From Lampropedia cohaerens (GTDB taxonomy: Bacteria; Pseudomonadota; Gammaproteobacteria; Burkholderiales; Burkholderiaceae_C): a stretch of 64,000 nucleotides of DNA. Of the stretch, positions 13,730 through 24,343 are shown one piece after another. Each line of letters opens with the position of its first letter. Positions within the stretch are counted from its first letter, which is position 1. The notes under the pieces are model-generated. The model was not told the origin of the DNA and made no database searches. It saw nothing but the letters and a program-made list of their open reading frames with translations. The stretch covers positions 62,001 through 126,000 of the forward strand of contig NZ_LBNQ01000023.1 in NCBI RefSeq assembly GCF_001005215.1, written 5' to 3'. Made by a program: the position numbers and the translations under genes.

Positions 13730-14783
13730 TACCAATTCTGCCGCAGCCGCCGGGGCGCCGTTGCCTGCGCAGTCAGCGGCAGAGCGAGACCCGTCGGCCA
13801 CGCCTGGCGCATTGCTGCGGCGCTACCGCGAAGAGCGCGGCGTGGAGCTGCGGGAACTGGCTGCCGTGCTGAAAGTGACGCCCGAGAAGCTGAATGCGCT
13901 GGAGCACGACGCCTACGACAAGTTGCCGGACATGGTGTTCACGCGGGCGCTGGCGCAAAGCATCTGCCGGCTGCTGCAGGTGGACGCTGCACCGGTGCTG
14001 GCGCTGTTCCCGCAGGTGGGGTCGCCGCGTCTGACGCGCGACTCGGATGGCCTCAACCAGACCTTCAAGAGTACCGACCAGCCGGCGATGGCCGCCAGCG
14101 GCTATCGCGGCGGCATTCCGCGCATGGCGTGGCTGATCGGGCTGCTGCTGCTGTTGGCGGCGGCCCTGGTGTTGTTCTGGCCGCGGATGCTGCAGATGGT
14201 GGCAAGCTCCGCCTCCGAGGCTGCCGACAGTCCGGTGCTTGCGTCGCCAACGCAGGTGGACGGCGAGGCCGAAGATGCGCCACCTGGTTTGTCGCTGGTG
14301 CCGATTCCCGCGCCGTCTCCTGTGCCTCCGGCTACTACCACGGTCGATGCCAGTGCGGCCGTTGCGGACGTGTCGGCTCCAGGGCCTGTGGACGACACGT
14401 CGGCGAGGGCGCAGCGCGATAGTGCCGCGCCCGCGTCGCCGGATGACACAGTCGCTGCCACTTCGGCGCAGCTTGCCGCGGATGCAACCGAGCCGGCAGC
14501 CTCCGAGGCGGCGTCCGCCCCGGCGGAGCAGGCCGCGCAGGCGGCCGAGACGTTGCGCATCACCGCGCTGGAACCCGTCTGGGTGCTGGTGCGGGATGCC
14601 TCGAACACCATTCTTCATCAGAGCACCATGCCCAGAGGGCGCGAGCTGGTGATTACCGATGCGCCCCCGTTGCGCGTGGAGATTGGTCGCGCCGATGCGG
14701 TGCAGGTCATGGTCAAGGGAGAGCGCTTTGACATCCAGCCGTTCGCGCGCCGCAACGTAGCGCGCTTTGAGGTCTCGCCGTGA
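13722..14783 (+). CDS. rodZ: Cytoskeleton protein RodZ
   Basis: RodZ tethers the MreB cytoskeleton to the inner membrane and helps set rod shape. The 353-residue protein has an N-terminal Cro/C1-type helix-turn-helix (about 27-95: [19 protein letters not shown]), a single transmembrane helix (about 132-152), a periplasmic Ala/Pro/Ser/Thr-rich linker, and a C-terminal beta domain (DUF4115; [22 protein letters not shown]). ATG at 13722 is chosen because GAGG precedes it and it overlaps pilW by 8 bp; the open frame extends upstream only as a shadow of pilW. Overlaps ispG by 4 bp. Confidence 0.92.
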   Translation: MSDTNSAAAAGAPLPAQSAAERDPSATPGALLRRYREERGVELRELAAVLKVTPEKLNALEHDAYDKLPDMVFTRALAQSICRLLQVDAAPVLALFPQVGSPRLTRDSDGLNQTFKSTDQPAMAASGYRGGIPRMAWLIGLLLLLAAALVLFWPRMLQMVASSASEAADSPVLASPTQVDGEAEDAPPGLSLVPIPAPSPVPPATTTVDASAAVADVSAPGPVDDTSARAQRDSAAPASPDDTVAATSAQLAADATEPAASEAASAPAEQAAQAAETLRITALEPVWVLVRDASNTILHQSTMPRGRELVITDAPPLRVEIGRADAVQVMVKGERFDIQPFARRNVARFEVSP

Positions 14784-16060
14784 CTGAACGCGTGGACACG
14801 GATCGTAAGCCGATCGCGCTGTCGCAGCCAGGCCCGCACCGCTCGCGTCAGGCGCGGGTGCAGTGGGGCGAACGTGTGGTGACCATCGGCGGTGGCGCGC
14901 CTGTGCGCATCCAGTCGATGACCAACACCGATACCGAAGATGCCATTGCCACGGCGATCCAGGTCAAGGAACTCGCGCAGGCGGGCTCGGAGCTGGTGCG
15001 CATCACGGTCAACACCAGCAAGGCCGCCGAAGCCGTGCCGCACATTCGCGAGCAGCTCGACCGCATGGGGGTTGACGTGCCGCTGGTGGGGGATTTCCAT
15101 TTCAATGGCCACAAATTGCTCACCGAGGTGCCCGCGTGTGCCGAGGCACTGTCCAAATACCGCATCAACCCGGGTAACGTGGGCAAGGGGGCGCGCCATG
15201 ACCTGCAGTTTGGCCAGATGATCGAGGCGGCGATGCGCTGGGGCAAGCCGGTGCGCATCGGGGTGAACTGGGGCAGCCTTGATCAGGAGCTGCTGGCCCG
15301 CCTGATGGATGAAAACCTGCAGCGCACCACGCCCTGGGATTCGCGTCAGGTGATGTATGAGGCGTTGATTGAGTCCGCCATTTCATCGGCGCAAAAGGCC
15401 GAAGCGCTGGGCATGCCGGGTGAACAGATCATCCTTTCCTGCAAGGTCAGTGCTGTACAGGATTTGGTGGCCGTCTACCGCGAGCTCGCGCGACGCAGTG
15501 ACTATGCATTGCATCTGGGATTGACCGAGGCGGGCATGGGCGCCAAGGGGACGGTCGCATCAGCGGCAGCACTGGCCATTTTGCTGCAGGAGGGCATTGG
15601 CGATACCATCCGCGTCTCGCTCACGCCGCAGCCGGGCGAGGCGCGCACCCAGGAAGTCGTGGTCGCCGCCGAAATTCTGCAGGCGCTTGGCCTGCGGGTG
15701 TTTGTGCCCAGCGTGACTGCGTGTCCGGGCTGTGGGCGCACCACCAGCACCCTGTTCCAGGAACTGGCCAAGGAGATCGATGACTTCCTGCGTCAGCAGA
15801 TGCCGTACTGGCGCAGTCGTTACCCGGGCGTCGAGAACATGAAAGTGGCGGTGATGGGCTGCATCGTCAACGGCCCGGGCGAGAGCAAACATGCCGATAT
15901 CGGCATCAGCCTGCCTGGCAATGGCGAGTCGCCTTCCGCGCCGGTGTTCATCGACGGCGAGAAAGCGATGATGCTCAAGGGTGACGACATTGCCCAGCAG
16001 TTCCATCGCATCGTCAGCGACTATGTCGAGCGGCGCTACGGTAGCGCCAAGGTCGATTGA
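14780..16060 (+). CDS. ispG: (E)-4-hydroxy-3-methylbut-2-enyl-diphosphate synthase
   Basis: IspG makes HMBPP from MEcPP in the MEP isoprenoid pathway using a [4Fe-4S] cluster. The 426-residue sequence has the TIM-barrel part ([19 protein letters not shown]-like [10 protein letters not shown]) and the C-terminal cluster domain with CPGCGR and GCIVNGPGE supplying the three cysteines. The start is GTG, overlapping the rodZ stop (GTGA). Length fits the betaproteobacterial form, which is longer than the roughly 372 residues of E. coli IspG. Confidence 0.97.
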   Translation: MTERVDTDRKPIALSQPGPHRSRQARVQWGERVVTIGGGAPVRIQSMTNTDTEDAIATAIQVKELAQAGSELVRITVNTSKAAEAVPHIREQLDRMGVDVPLVGDFHFNGHKLLTEVPACAEALSKYRINPGNVGKGARHDLQFGQMIEAAMRWGKPVRIGVNWGSLDQELLARLMDENLQRTTPWDSRQVMYEALIESAISSAQKAEALGMPGEQIILSCKVSAVQDLVAVYRELARRSDYALHLGLTEAGMGAKGTVASAAALAILLQEGIGDTIRVSLTPQPGEARTQEVVVAAEILQALGLRVFVPSVTACPGCGRTTSTLFQELAKEIDDFLRQQMPYWRSRYPGVENMKVAVMGCIVNGPGESKHADIGISLPGNGESPSAPVFIDGEKAMMLKGDDIAQQFHRIVSDYVERRYGSAKVD

Positions 16061-16131
16061 ACCACGCTTTGCCGTGTTGAATCCGCTGGTGGCCGGTGTG
16101 TAGTGCCGCTGGCATTTTCCCTTTGAATCGA

Positions 16132-17487
16132 ATGACCGTGTCCTCCATCAACGAAACCGAATCCCCTGTTGCCGCCAAACCTGTATTCAAGCCCGTGCAT
16201 GCCGTCCGCGGCATGAACGACATCGTGCCGCCCGAGTCCGCCCGCTGGGAATGGCTGGAGGAGCAGGTGCGCAGCGTGATGCAGCGCTGGGCCTACCGCA
16301 ACATCCGCACGCCGGTACTGGAGCATACCGGGCTGTTCGTGCGCGGGCTGGGCGAAGTGACGGACATCGTTGAAAAGGAGATGTACTCGTTCACCGATCG
16401 GGCCGACAAGACGGGGGATGCCGATCACCTCAGCCTGCGCCCGGAAAACACCGCCGGTGTGGTGCGAGCCGTAACCGAGCACAACCTGCTGTATGACGGC
16501 GGCAAGCGCCTGTACTACATGGCGCCGATGTTTCGCCGCGAGCGTCCCCAGCGCGGCCGCTACCGCCAGTTCCATCAGGTCGGGGCGGAAGCGTTGGGTT
16601 TTGCCGGCCCGGAGGTCGACGCCGAAATCATTTTGCTGGCGCATGCACTGCTGCAGCAGCTGGGTTTGCGCGATGTGCGGCTTGAGCTCAACAGCCTGGG
16701 CCAGCCGGCCGAGCGCCTGCAGCACCGCGCCGCACTGATCGCCTACTTCGAGGCCCACAAGGACGAGCTGGATGAGGACGCCAGGCGGCGCCTGCACAGC
16801 AATCCTTTGCGTATCCTGGATACCAAGAATCCGGCGATGCAGGCGCTGGCGCAGCAGGCGCCCAAGCTGCTCGACTATCTAGGGGAGCAGTCGCTCAAGC
16901 ACTTTGAACAGGTGCAGGCCATTCTTGATGCCAATGGAGTGGCGTGGCAGATCAATCCGCGACTGGTGCGTGGGCTGGACTATTACAACCTGACGGTGTT
17001 CGAGTTCATTACCGATGCGTTGGGTGCGCAGGGTACGATCTGCGGTGGCGGTCGCTACGACTATCTGATCGAGCAGATCGGTGGCAAGCCGGCTCCCGCA
17101 GTGGGTTGGGCGTTCGGCGTCGAGCGCGTGCTGGAGCTGCTCAAGGAGCAGCAGATCGCGGTGCCGGCACAGGTCCCGCAGGCGTATGCAGTGGTGGCGG
17201 AACCCGCCAGCCTGCCGCAGGTCATGGCCGTACTGACCCAGCTGCGCCAGGCCGGTGTGGCCGTGCAGATGCACGCGCCGGCCGATTCCGCGCAAGGGTT
17301 GGGCAGCTTCAAGTCGCAGTTCAAGCGCGCCGACGCCAGTGGCGCGGCCTGGGCGCTGGTGTTCGGCCCCGATGAGCTGGCGCGTGGCGAGGTCACGCTC
17401 AAGCCGCTGCGCGGCGGCGAGCAGACGCAGCTGGCGCTTGCGGATATCCCGGCGCTGGCCGCGCGCATACAATCCAGCCTCGGCTGA
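16132..17487 (+). CDS. hisS: Histidyl-tRNA synthetase
   Basis: Class II synthetase charging tRNA-His. From ATG at 16132 the protein has 451 residues: motif 1/2 region ([35 protein letters not shown]), the histidine-binding [12 protein letters not shown], motif 3 ([11 protein letters not shown]) and a C-terminal anticodon-binding domain (about 345-450). An in-frame start at 16096 would add 12 residues. Its N-terminus (about 20 residues before VHAVRGMND) is longer than in E. coli. Part of the ispG-hisS-yfgM-bamB-der run. Confidence 0.97.
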   Translation: MTVSSINETESPVAAKPVFKPVHAVRGMNDIVPPESARWEWLEEQVRSVMQRWAYRNIRTPVLEHTGLFVRGLGEVTDIVEKEMYSFTDRADKTGDADHLSLRPENTAGVVRAVTEHNLLYDGGKRLYYMAPMFRRERPQRGRYRQFHQVGAEALGFAGPEVDAEIILLAHALLQQLGLRDVRLELNSLGQPAERLQHRAALIAYFEAHKDELDEDARRRLHSNPLRILDTKNPAMQALAQQAPKLLDYLGEQSLKHFEQVQAILDANGVAWQINPRLVRGLDYYNLTVFEFITDALGAQGTICGGGRYDYLIEQIGGKPAPAVGWAFGVERVLELLKEQQIAVPAQVPQAYAVVAEPASLPQVMAVLTQLRQAGVAVQMHAPADSAQGLGSFKSQFKRADASGAAWALVFGPDELARGEVTLKPLRGGEQTQLALADIPALAARIQSSLG

Positions 17488-17651
17488 ACCATTGCCGGCC
17501 CCGCGCACACGGGACAAACGCGCGGCCGTTCCCCTTGGATGGGGGATGCCGCAGGCCACCGCGATGCGCGCGCACATTGGCGCACAGGATGGGGCGTGCG
17601 ACCGTGCTGGCAATGGCGCAGCAGCCCTTAATTTGAATTTTTGAATGCTTC

Positions 17652-18317
17652 ATGGCAACACATTACGACTTGCAGGAACAGGAGCAGCTGGCAACGCTCA
17701 AACATTTCTGGGACCGCTGGGGCTTGCTGATTTCGCTGGTGGCGCTCGCGGTGGTGCTGGTGCTCGCTGGCTTTTCCGGCTATCGCTACTGGCAGGCGCG
17801 TCAGGCCAGCCAGGCCGCGGTGCTGTACGAACAGGTGCGCACGGCAAGCGAGCAAGGGCAGCTCGACCAGGCGGCGCAGGCATTGGCTTCGCTGCAGGAG
17901 GCCTATCCGCGCACCGCACAGGCCAGCCAGGCGTCGTTGCTGGCCGGGGCGTTGTTTGCCCGTGAGCAGGACTGGGCGCGCGCAGCGCAGGCGTATGACT
18001 GGGTCAGCGAGAAGTCGCGCGATGCAGGCTTTCAGGCACTGGCCGTGTTGCGCAAGGCGTCGTTGCTGATGGAGCAAGGCCAGTTCGACGCGGCACTGAC
18101 TGCACTCGATAGCTTTGCGTTTCCACAGGCCTTCCATGGCCTTCGCGAGGATCGCCGTGGTGACGTGCTGCAGAAGATGGGACGCGTTGACGAAGCGATC
18201 GCGGCGTACAACGCGGCCTATGCGGCACTGGATGCACTGGCGCCATACCGCAGCGTGGTGGAGGCCAAGCTCAATGCGCTGGGTGCGCGGGCTGGACAGT
18301 CCGCCGCCAGCGCATGA
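17652..18317 (+). CDS. yfgM: YfgM-type TPR membrane protein (ancillary SecYEG translocon subunit)
   Basis: YfgM is an inner-membrane protein with a periplasmic TPR domain that associates with SecYEG and periplasmic chaperones. The 221-residue protein starts with the typical ATHYDLQEQEQLATLKHFWDRWG, has one transmembrane helix (about 24-46) and then TPR-like helices to about residue 200, with DRRGDVLQKMGRVDEAIAAY as the clearest repeat. It sits between hisS and bamB as in E. coli. The 164 bp upstream of it hold no gene. Confidence 0.9.
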   Translation: MATHYDLQEQEQLATLKHFWDRWGLLISLVALAVVLVLAGFSGYRYWQARQASQAAVLYEQVRTASEQGQLDQAAQALASLQEAYPRTAQASQASLLAGALFAREQDWARAAQAYDWVSEKSRDAGFQALAVLRKASLLMEQGQFDAALTALDSFAFPQAFHGLREDRRGDVLQKMGRVDEAIAAYNAAYAALDALAPYRSVVEAKLNALGARAGQSAASA

Positions 18318-18398
18318 CCGACACGCAGCGTCTCAAAGTAACGTGACAGCCAGTCTCTGTGTTGCGTGTGTAGCAGTTTTCTTCGAGCGGGAGAGCCC

Positions 18399-19562
18399 AT
18401 GACGATGGATCGATTTTCCTTTTCTTTACGACCACGTGTGGCTCGCTGGCTGGCGCTGGCGGCACTTGGAACCCAGCTGGTGGCGTGTTCCGTGTTTTCC
18501 TCCGGCAATACGCCCGAGCCCAAGCCGCTAGCGCCCATTGAGGCGCAATTTCCTGTCAGCGAGGTGTGGCAGCGCGACATCGGTGGGCTGGGCGATATTC
18601 AGTTGACGCCGCTGGTACGGGATCAGTCGGTGACGCTGGCAACGGCCTCGGGTACGGTCGTCAGCCTGCATCCGGCCACCGGTGAGGAGCTTTGGCGCGC
18701 TAGCCTGGATGAGAGACTGGTGGCAGGCGTTGGCGGCGACGGCCGGACATTTGCCGTCATCTCCGCACAAAATGAAGTGCTGGCCTTGCGCGATGGGCAG
18801 GTGCAGTGGCGTTACGCCCTGCCAGGGCGCGCCTTCACTGCGCCATTGGTGGCCGGCGAGCGGGTATTCGTGGTCAGTGCGGACCGCTCGGTCTATGCGT
18901 TGGATGCGGAAAACGGGGCGCTGATCTGGGATCGTCCCGGCCCTGTGGACGAAGCGCTGGCCCTGCAGCATTCGCTGTTGCTGACGGCTGTGCGCAACAC
19001 GCTGGTGGTCGGCATGTCCGGGCGGATGGTTGGCATCAATCCCGATAGCGGCGCGATCCGTTGGGAAGCGCCGATCGCCATTCCGCGCGGCGTCAATGAC
19101 ATCGAGCGCCTGGTGGACCTGGTTGGGCATTTCAGCCGCGCTGGCGACAGTGTCTGTGCGCAGGCCTTCCAGGCGGCCATCGGCTGTGTCGATGCCGACA
19201 GGGGCCTGACGGTGTGGACGCAGCGCCTGGGCGGATCGGCGGGTGTTCATGGTGATGCCGATGCGGTGTTCAGTGTTGACGCGACTGGCCGTCTGCAGGG
19301 CTGGGACCGGCGTGATGGCCGTCAGCTCTGGCTGTCTGACAGCCTGCAGTACCGCAAGCTCAGTGGGCCGCTGCTGGTGGGGCGCGTGGTCATGGTCGGT
19401 GATGCCGATGGTCTGGTGCACCTGTTCGACCGCACCGATGCGGCGCCGTTGAACCGCCTGCAGACCAATGGTTCGGGGATTCGCCTCGCGCCCGTCTTCG
19501 CGAGCAACACGGTGATCGTGATTACCAACAACGGGAAGGTCTACGGCTATCGGCCAGACTGA
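18399..19562 (+). CDS. bamB: Outer membrane protein assembly factor BamB
   Basis: BamB is a lipoprotein beta propeller of the BAM complex that folds outer-membrane proteins. The 387-residue protein has a signal peptide with lipobox QLVACS (Cys30), and PQQ-like repeats such as TGEELWRA, ENGALIWDRPG, DSGAIRWEAPI and DRRDGRQLW. ATG at 18399 follows GGGAGA; a second ATG at 18405 is also possible. Conserved neighbour pair with der. Confidence 0.95.
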   Translation: MTMDRFSFSLRPRVARWLALAALGTQLVACSVFSSGNTPEPKPLAPIEAQFPVSEVWQRDIGGLGDIQLTPLVRDQSVTLATASGTVVSLHPATGEELWRASLDERLVAGVGGDGRTFAVISAQNEVLALRDGQVQWRYALPGRAFTAPLVAGERVFVVSADRSVYALDAENGALIWDRPGPVDEALALQHSLLLTAVRNTLVVGMSGRMVGINPDSGAIRWEAPIAIPRGVNDIERLVDLVGHFSRAGDSVCAQAFQAAIGCVDADRGLTVWTQRLGGSAGVHGDADAVFSVDATGRLQGWDRRDGRQLWLSDSLQYRKLSGPLLVGRVVMVGDADGLVHLFDRTDAAPLNRLQTNGSGIRLAPVFASNTVIVITNNGKVYGYRPD

Positions 19563-19671
19563 TTTCCCAGGCGCATGCACCTGGTATTGCCAGGCGGCAC
19601 GCGTTTCGATGCGCGGGGGCCTGCCAGCCGGGCCACCATCGCCACAACGTATCCAGAACTAGGTGTTTGCC

Positions 19672-21015
19672 ATGCTTCCCGTCATTGCCCTGGTGGGCCG
19701 ACCCAATGTGGGCAAATCCACACTGTTCAATCGCCTCACGCGTACGCGCGACGCCATCGTGGCCGACTTCGCCGGCCTGACCCGTGACCGCCATTACGGC
19801 ACGGCGCGGCTGGGGCAGCGTCAGTTCATCGTAGTCGACACCGGCGGTCTGGAGGACAGTGCTGAGGGAGCGATCTTCGAGAAGATGGCCGGCCAGACGC
19901 AGCAAGCCATTGCCGAGGCCGATCTGGTCCTCTTTCTGGTGGACGTGCGTGCTGGCTTGGCCGGGCAGGATCAGGAAATCGCCCGCTATCTGCGCCGCGT
20001 GGGTAAACGTACCCTGTTGGTGGCCAACAAGGCCGAGGGCATGAAGGATGCCGCGCAGCTGGCCGAGTTCTACGAGCTGGGTCTGGGTGATGTGCATGCC
20101 GTCTCCGCTGCGCATGGGCAGGGCGTGCGGGATCTGCTGGAACTGGCCGCGGAACTGTTGCCGGCGCCGCAGGAGCCCCTGCAGCCGGATGCGCCGGACG
20201 GTGAGGAGCCCGATGCGCCCATTCGCATCGCGGTGGCGGGCCGGCCCAATGCGGGCAAGTCCACACTGATCAATGCCTGGCTGGGAGAGGACCGGCTGGT
20301 CACCTTCGACATGCCGGGCACGACGCGCGATGCCATTCGCGTGCCGTTTACCCGCGATGGCAAGCGCTACGAGCTGATCGACACTGCCGGGCTGCGCCGC
20401 AAGGGCAAGGTGTTCCAGGCGATCGAGAAGTTCTCGGTGGTCAAGACGCTACAGGCCATCGAAGGCGCGCAGGTGGTCGTGCTGGTGATTGACGCCACCG
20501 AGGGGGTGACCGATCAGGATGCGCACATTGCTGGCTACATCCTGGAGTCCGGACGCGCCGTGGTGGTAGCGATCAACAAATGGGATGCGCTCGACCGCTA
20601 TCAGCGCGAGCAACTGGAGCGCTCGATCGAGCTGCGCCTGGCCTTCATGCGGTTTGCGGCGGTCAAGCACATTTCGGCGCTCAAGCGCCAGGGACTTGGC
20701 CCGCTGTGGAGGTCCATGGATGCCGCCTACGCGGCGGCGATGCGCAAAATGCCGACGTCCAAGCTCACGCGCCTGTTGCAAGAGGCGGTGCAATACCAGG
20801 CGCCGCGCAAGAGTGGCACGCGCCGTCCGAAGCCCCGCTATGCCCACCAAGGGGGACAGAATCCGCCCATCATCGTGATCCACGGCAACTCGCTCGACCA
20901 ACTCAGCCAGTCCTATCTGCGTTTTCTCGAAACGTGGTTTCGCAAAGCCTTCAAGCTGGAGGGCACGCCGCTGCGCATCGAATTGCGCACGACCGAGAAT
21001 CCGTACGCGGATTGA
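19672..21015 (+). CDS. der: Ribosome biogenesis GTPase Der (EngA)
   Basis: Der is a double-GTPase needed for 50S maturation. The 447-residue protein carries two G domains: the first with GRPNVGKST at residues 8-16, DTGG and NKAEG; the second with GRPNAGKST (about 190), DTAGL and NKWD; and a C-terminal KH-like domain (about 355-447). ATG at 19672 is taken; a GTG three codons earlier is also in frame. Follows bamB by 109 bp. Confidence 0.98.
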   Translation: MLPVIALVGRPNVGKSTLFNRLTRTRDAIVADFAGLTRDRHYGTARLGQRQFIVVDTGGLEDSAEGAIFEKMAGQTQQAIAEADLVLFLVDVRAGLAGQDQEIARYLRRVGKRTLLVANKAEGMKDAAQLAEFYELGLGDVHAVSAAHGQGVRDLLELAAELLPAPQEPLQPDAPDGEEPDAPIRIAVAGRPNAGKSTLINAWLGEDRLVTFDMPGTTRDAIRVPFTRDGKRYELIDTAGLRRKGKVFQAIEKFSVVKTLQAIEGAQVVVLVIDATEGVTDQDAHIAGYILESGRAVVVAINKWDALDRYQREQLERSIELRLAFMRFAAVKHISALKRQGLGPLWRSMDAAYAAAMRKMPTSKLTRLLQEAVQYQAPRKSGTRRPKPRYAHQGGQNPPIIVIHGNSLDQLSQSYLRFLETWFRKAFKLEGTPLRIELRTTENPYAD

Positions 21016-21128
21016 GTCACGTCGGGCCTGCTGACCACCGCGTTGAAGACAAGGTTTTCACTGCCGTGGTGCGGCTGTGTTAAGGTGCATCCCCTTATCC
21101 ACAACAATAGCCAACACGGAGCCATATC

Positions 21129-21386
21129 GTGAGCAACAAAGGCCAACTTCTGCAGGATCCCTTTTTGAATGCCCTGCGTCGGGAACACATTCCGGTTTCC
21201 ATCTACCTCGTCAACGGCATCAAATTGCAAGGGCAGATCGAGTCGTTCGACCAGTACGTCGTGCTGCTGCGCAACACGGTCACGCAAATGGTGTACAAAC
21301 ATGCCATCTCGACGATCGTGCCAGCGCGCCCGGTGAATTTCACCACCCAGCAGCCCGACGCCGCTGCCGACAAGGCAGGCGCCTGA
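21129..21386 (+). CDS. hfq: RNA chaperone Hfq
   Basis: Hfq is the hexameric Sm-like protein that pairs small RNAs with mRNAs. The 85 residues include [28 protein letters not shown] (Sm1) and [12 protein letters not shown] (Sm2 with the KH motif). The start codon is GTG with no alternative giving the conserved MSNKGQ. A strong terminator follows, so hfq is probably also expressed apart from hflX. Confidence 0.98.
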   Translation: MSNKGQLLQDPFLNALRREHIPVSIYLVNGIKLQGQIESFDQYVVLLRNTVTQMVYKHAISTIVPARPVNFTTQQPDAAADKAGA

Positions 21387-21418
21387 CGCGTTGGCTTTCC
21401 CCCAATCGTGATCCCCAT

Positions 21419-21455
21419 CGGCAGGAGGCACTGTTGCAGTGTCCCTGCCGTTTTT
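21419..21455 (+). terminator. Intrinsic terminator between hfq and hflX
   Basis: Stem CGGCAGG (21419-21425) with CCTGCCG (21444-21450), continued by a GCACTG/CAGTGT arm around loop TTG, then TTTTT at 21451-21455. It lies inside the upstream part of the open frame leading into hflX, which argues that hflX starts further downstream. Confidence 0.85.
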
Positions 21456-21489
21456 GCCTTTTGATCGCGCCGCAGGCGCCGGCTCTTGC

Positions 21490-22752
21490 ATGGCTGCGCC
21501 GACGCGGCCGGTTGTACTCGTTTTATCTTCGTTGCTATCCCACTTGAGCAAAGACACCCACGCCATCGTTCCCGCCGAAACTCCTACCGCGTTGCTGGTG
21601 GGTGTGGATTTCGGCGGCGCACACTTCGACCACGAACTTCAGGAACTAGGCCTGCTAGCGCAAACCGCCGGGCTTGCGCCGTGCGACCGCATCGTCGTCA
21701 AGCGCAAGTTCCCCGATGCAGCGCTGTTCATCGGCAAGGGCAAAGCCGAAGAAATCAAGGCCCTGGCCCTTGGGCATGGCGCCAGTGAGGTTATCTTCGA
21801 TCAGGCGCTCAGCCCAGCGCAGCAGCGCAACCTGGAGCGTGTGCTGGAGCTGCCGGTGTACGATCGCACCTTTCTGATCCTGGAGATTTTCGCGCAGCGC
21901 GCGCGCAGCCATGAGGGCAAGCTCCAGGTCGAACTGGCGCGCCTGCAGTACCTCAGCACGCGCCTGGTGCGGCGCTGGTCCCACCTGGAACGCCAGCGCG
22001 GCGGCATCGGCGCGCGCGGCGGCCCCGGTGAGACGCAGATCGAGCTGGATCGCCGCATGATCGGCGACGCCATCAAGCGTGTGCGCGAGCGCCTGCGCAA
22101 GCTGGAAAAGCAGCGCCACACACAGCGGCGCCAGCGCCACCGCAACAACGTGTTCAGCATCTCGCTGGTGGGCTATACCAACGCTGGCAAGTCGTCACTG
22201 TTCAATGCGCTGGTCAAGGCGCGTGCCTATGCCGCCGACCAGCTGTTTGCGACGCTGGACACCACCACGCGCCAGCTGTTCCTACAGGAGGCGGGCGCCA
22301 GCGTATCCATCTCCGATACGGTTGGCTTCATCCGCGATCTGCCGCACGGACTGGTGGAGGCCTTCAAGGCGACGCTGCAGGAGGCCGTTGATGCCGATCT
22401 GCTGCTGCATGTCGTGGACGCCTCCAATCCGCATTTTCCGGAGCAGATCGGCGAGGTGATGCAGGTGCTGCAAGACATTGGCGCGGGTGATGTGCCGCAG
22501 CTGTTGGTATTCAACAAGATCGATGCGCTGGAGGCGCAGCAGCAGCCACGCCAGCCCGTTGACTTCATGGAGGTGGATGGTCGGCAGGTGCCGCGCGTGT
22601 TCATCAGTGCCCATACCGGGCAGGGCCTGGATGCGCTGCGCGCGCAGCTGGCGCAGCGGTGGCAGGCCAATCATGCGGACGTTGGCGAGGTTTCGCCAAC
22701 TGCTGCTGCAACTTACGAGCACGCCGAGAAACCGCCGGCAAAGCCCCTGTAA
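21490..22752 (+). CDS. hflX: Ribosome-rescue GTPase HflX
   Basis: HflX is a GTPase that splits stalled ribosomes. The protein has the N-terminal HflX domain (LLVGVDFGGAHFDHELQELGLLAQTAG), a coiled linker (RRMIGDAIKRVRERLRKLEKQR), and a G domain with GYTNAGKSSL, DTVGF and NKID. The start is uncertain: ATG at 21490 gives 420 residues, TTG at 21544 gives 402 and fits the usual N-terminus well; the open frame back to 21439 is excluded by the terminator. Followed by hflK and hflC as in most proteobacteria. Confidence 0.92.
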   Translation: MAAPTRPVVLVLSSLLSHLSKDTHAIVPAETPTALLVGVDFGGAHFDHELQELGLLAQTAGLAPCDRIVVKRKFPDAALFIGKGKAEEIKALALGHGASEVIFDQALSPAQQRNLERVLELPVYDRTFLILEIFAQRARSHEGKLQVELARLQYLSTRLVRRWSHLERQRGGIGARGGPGETQIELDRRMIGDAIKRVRERLRKLEKQRHTQRRQRHRNNVFSISLVGYTNAGKSSLFNALVKARAYAADQLFATLDTTTRQLFLQEAGASVSISDTVGFIRDLPHGLVEAFKATLQEAVDADLLLHVVDASNPHFPEQIGEVMQVLQDIGAGDVPQLLVFNKIDALEAQQQPRQPVDFMEVDGRQVPRVFISAHTGQGLDALRAQLAQRWQANHADVGEVSPTAAATYEHAEKPPAKPL

Positions 22753-22906
22753 TACCCGACTAAACTTCGACTTAGGCACAATCTGCGGTTGGCTTGCTGT
22801 CGGCGGCCGCAGCCCGTAACCTTCTCAGGCGAACCAGGCGTGTGGTGTGTGGTTGCACTGGCTGGTTTCGCCTACCATCTTTTCCTGTTCGAACGAGACT
22901 GAGTGA

Positions 22907-24310
22907 ATGACTGTGACCTCTCGCGGCCAAGGCTTGGCGCGCTTTCTCGAGCGTTTGCGCGCGCTGTTCAATCTGAATGATCCAGGCTGGGGGCGCAGCG
23001 CGGGCGGCCGCAGCAATGGCGAGCAGCCAGCCGAAGGCAACGCCGGTGCGGACAACCGACCGCCTTCGCCGCCTGCTGCGCCTTTGGGTGGCGATCATGG
23101 CCAGCGTCCCCCACCGCCGCCGCCGGGAGGAGGGCAGCAGCCACCGGATCTGGGTGAGCTGATTGCCGATCTCAACCGCAAGCTGGGCGGGCTCTTCGGC
23201 GGCGGTGGCAACAATGGCCGTGGGAACAGGCCGCGTCGCAACGGTGGATCCGGCGGGGGCCTCAAGCCACCTGCGATCTCGACCGGGCTGGTCGGCGTGG
23301 TGGCAGTGGTGCTGCTGGGATTGTGGCTGGCCTCGGGCTTCTTCGTGGTGCAGGAAGGCCATCGCGCGGCTGTGCTGCACTTTGGCAAGCATGTGCGTTC
23401 GGTCGATGCCGGTCTGCGCTATCGGCTGCCGGCCCCCATCGGCCGCCATGAAATGGTGGACATGCGCATCCAGTCGATCGAGATCGGGCGTGATGCGCTG
23501 GTGCCCGAGACGGGCCTGACCCAGTTCGCCATGCTGACTCAGGATGAAAACATCGTGGAAGTCCTGTTCACGGTGCAGTACCGCATCGTGAACGCGGAGA
23601 ACTGGCTGTTCAACGCCGAGCGCCAGACGGACACGATTTCCGCCGTTGCGGCCTCGGCGGTACGGCAGATCGTCGGCAACATGAGCATGGATGACGCCAT
23701 CGCCCGGCGGCGCGAGGAAATTGCACCGACGCTGCGCCGCCTGATGCAGACGATTCTGGACCGTTATGGCCTGGGCGTTGAAGTAGTGGCCATCAACATG
23801 CAAAGCAGCGGCGTGCGGCCGCCTGAATCGGTGCGCGATGCTTTCGAGGACGTGTTGCGCGCCGAGCAGGAGCGTGTGCGCTCGATCAACGAAGCCACCG
23901 CCTACGCCAACGACGTAGTTCCGAGGGCCGAAGGCGAGGCCAATCGTATTCTGGAGGAGGCCCATGGCTACCGCCTGCAGGTCATTGCCGAGGCAGAAGG
24001 GGACGCCGACCGCTTCAACGCCATATGGCAGGAATACGCGCGTGCGCCGGAGGTCACGCGTGAGCGTATGTACCTGGAGACCATGGAAGAGATCTATCGC
24101 AACAGCAACAAGGTGCTGGTCGACGACAGCAGTGGCAGCAACCTGCTTTATCTGCCGCTTGACAAGCTGATGGAGCAGCACCGCCAGCGGCCCGCATCGT
24201 CTGCAGCCGCTGCAGCACCAGTGGCTGCGCAGCAGCAGACCGCGCCACCTGCCAGTGCGCCGCTGCCGAGCACCACCGCGCCGCGCCGCCCCACCCGTGA
24301 CGCGCGCTAA
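22907..24310 (+). CDS. hflK: FtsH protease modulator HflK
   Basis: HflK with HflC forms a large SPFH-domain cage around the FtsH protease in the inner membrane. The 467-residue protein has a Gly/Pro-rich cytoplasmic N-terminus (polyproline at about 66-71), one transmembrane helix (about 125-146), the SPFH domain (VVQEGHRAAVLHFGK onward) and a coiled-coil region (EANRILEEAHGYRLQVIAEAEGDADRF). The C-terminal 40 residues are Ala/Pro rich. Start ATG at 22907. Confidence 0.96.
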   Translation: MTVTSRGQGLARFLERLRALFNLNDPGWGRSAGGRSNGEQPAEGNAGADNRPPSPPAAPLGGDHGQRPPPPPPGGGQQPPDLGELIADLNRKLGGLFGGGGNNGRGNRPRRNGGSGGGLKPPAISTGLVGVVAVVLLGLWLASGFFVVQEGHRAAVLHFGKHVRSVDAGLRYRLPAPIGRHEMVDMRIQSIEIGRDALVPETGLTQFAMLTQDENIVEVLFTVQYRIVNAENWLFNAERQTDTISAVAASAVRQIVGNMSMDDAIARRREEIAPTLRRLMQTILDRYGLGVEVVAINMQSSGVRPPESVRDAFEDVLRAEQERVRSINEATAYANDVVPRAEGEANRILEEAHGYRLQVIAEAEGDADRFNAIWQEYARAPEVTRERMYLETMEEIYRNSNKVLVDDSSGSNLLYLPLDKLMEQHRQRPASSAAAAAPVAAQQQTAPPASAPLPSTTAPRRPTRDAR

Positions 24311-24343
24311 TGCCGCGCTGGCTGTGAGAAGAGGAACAAGGAC

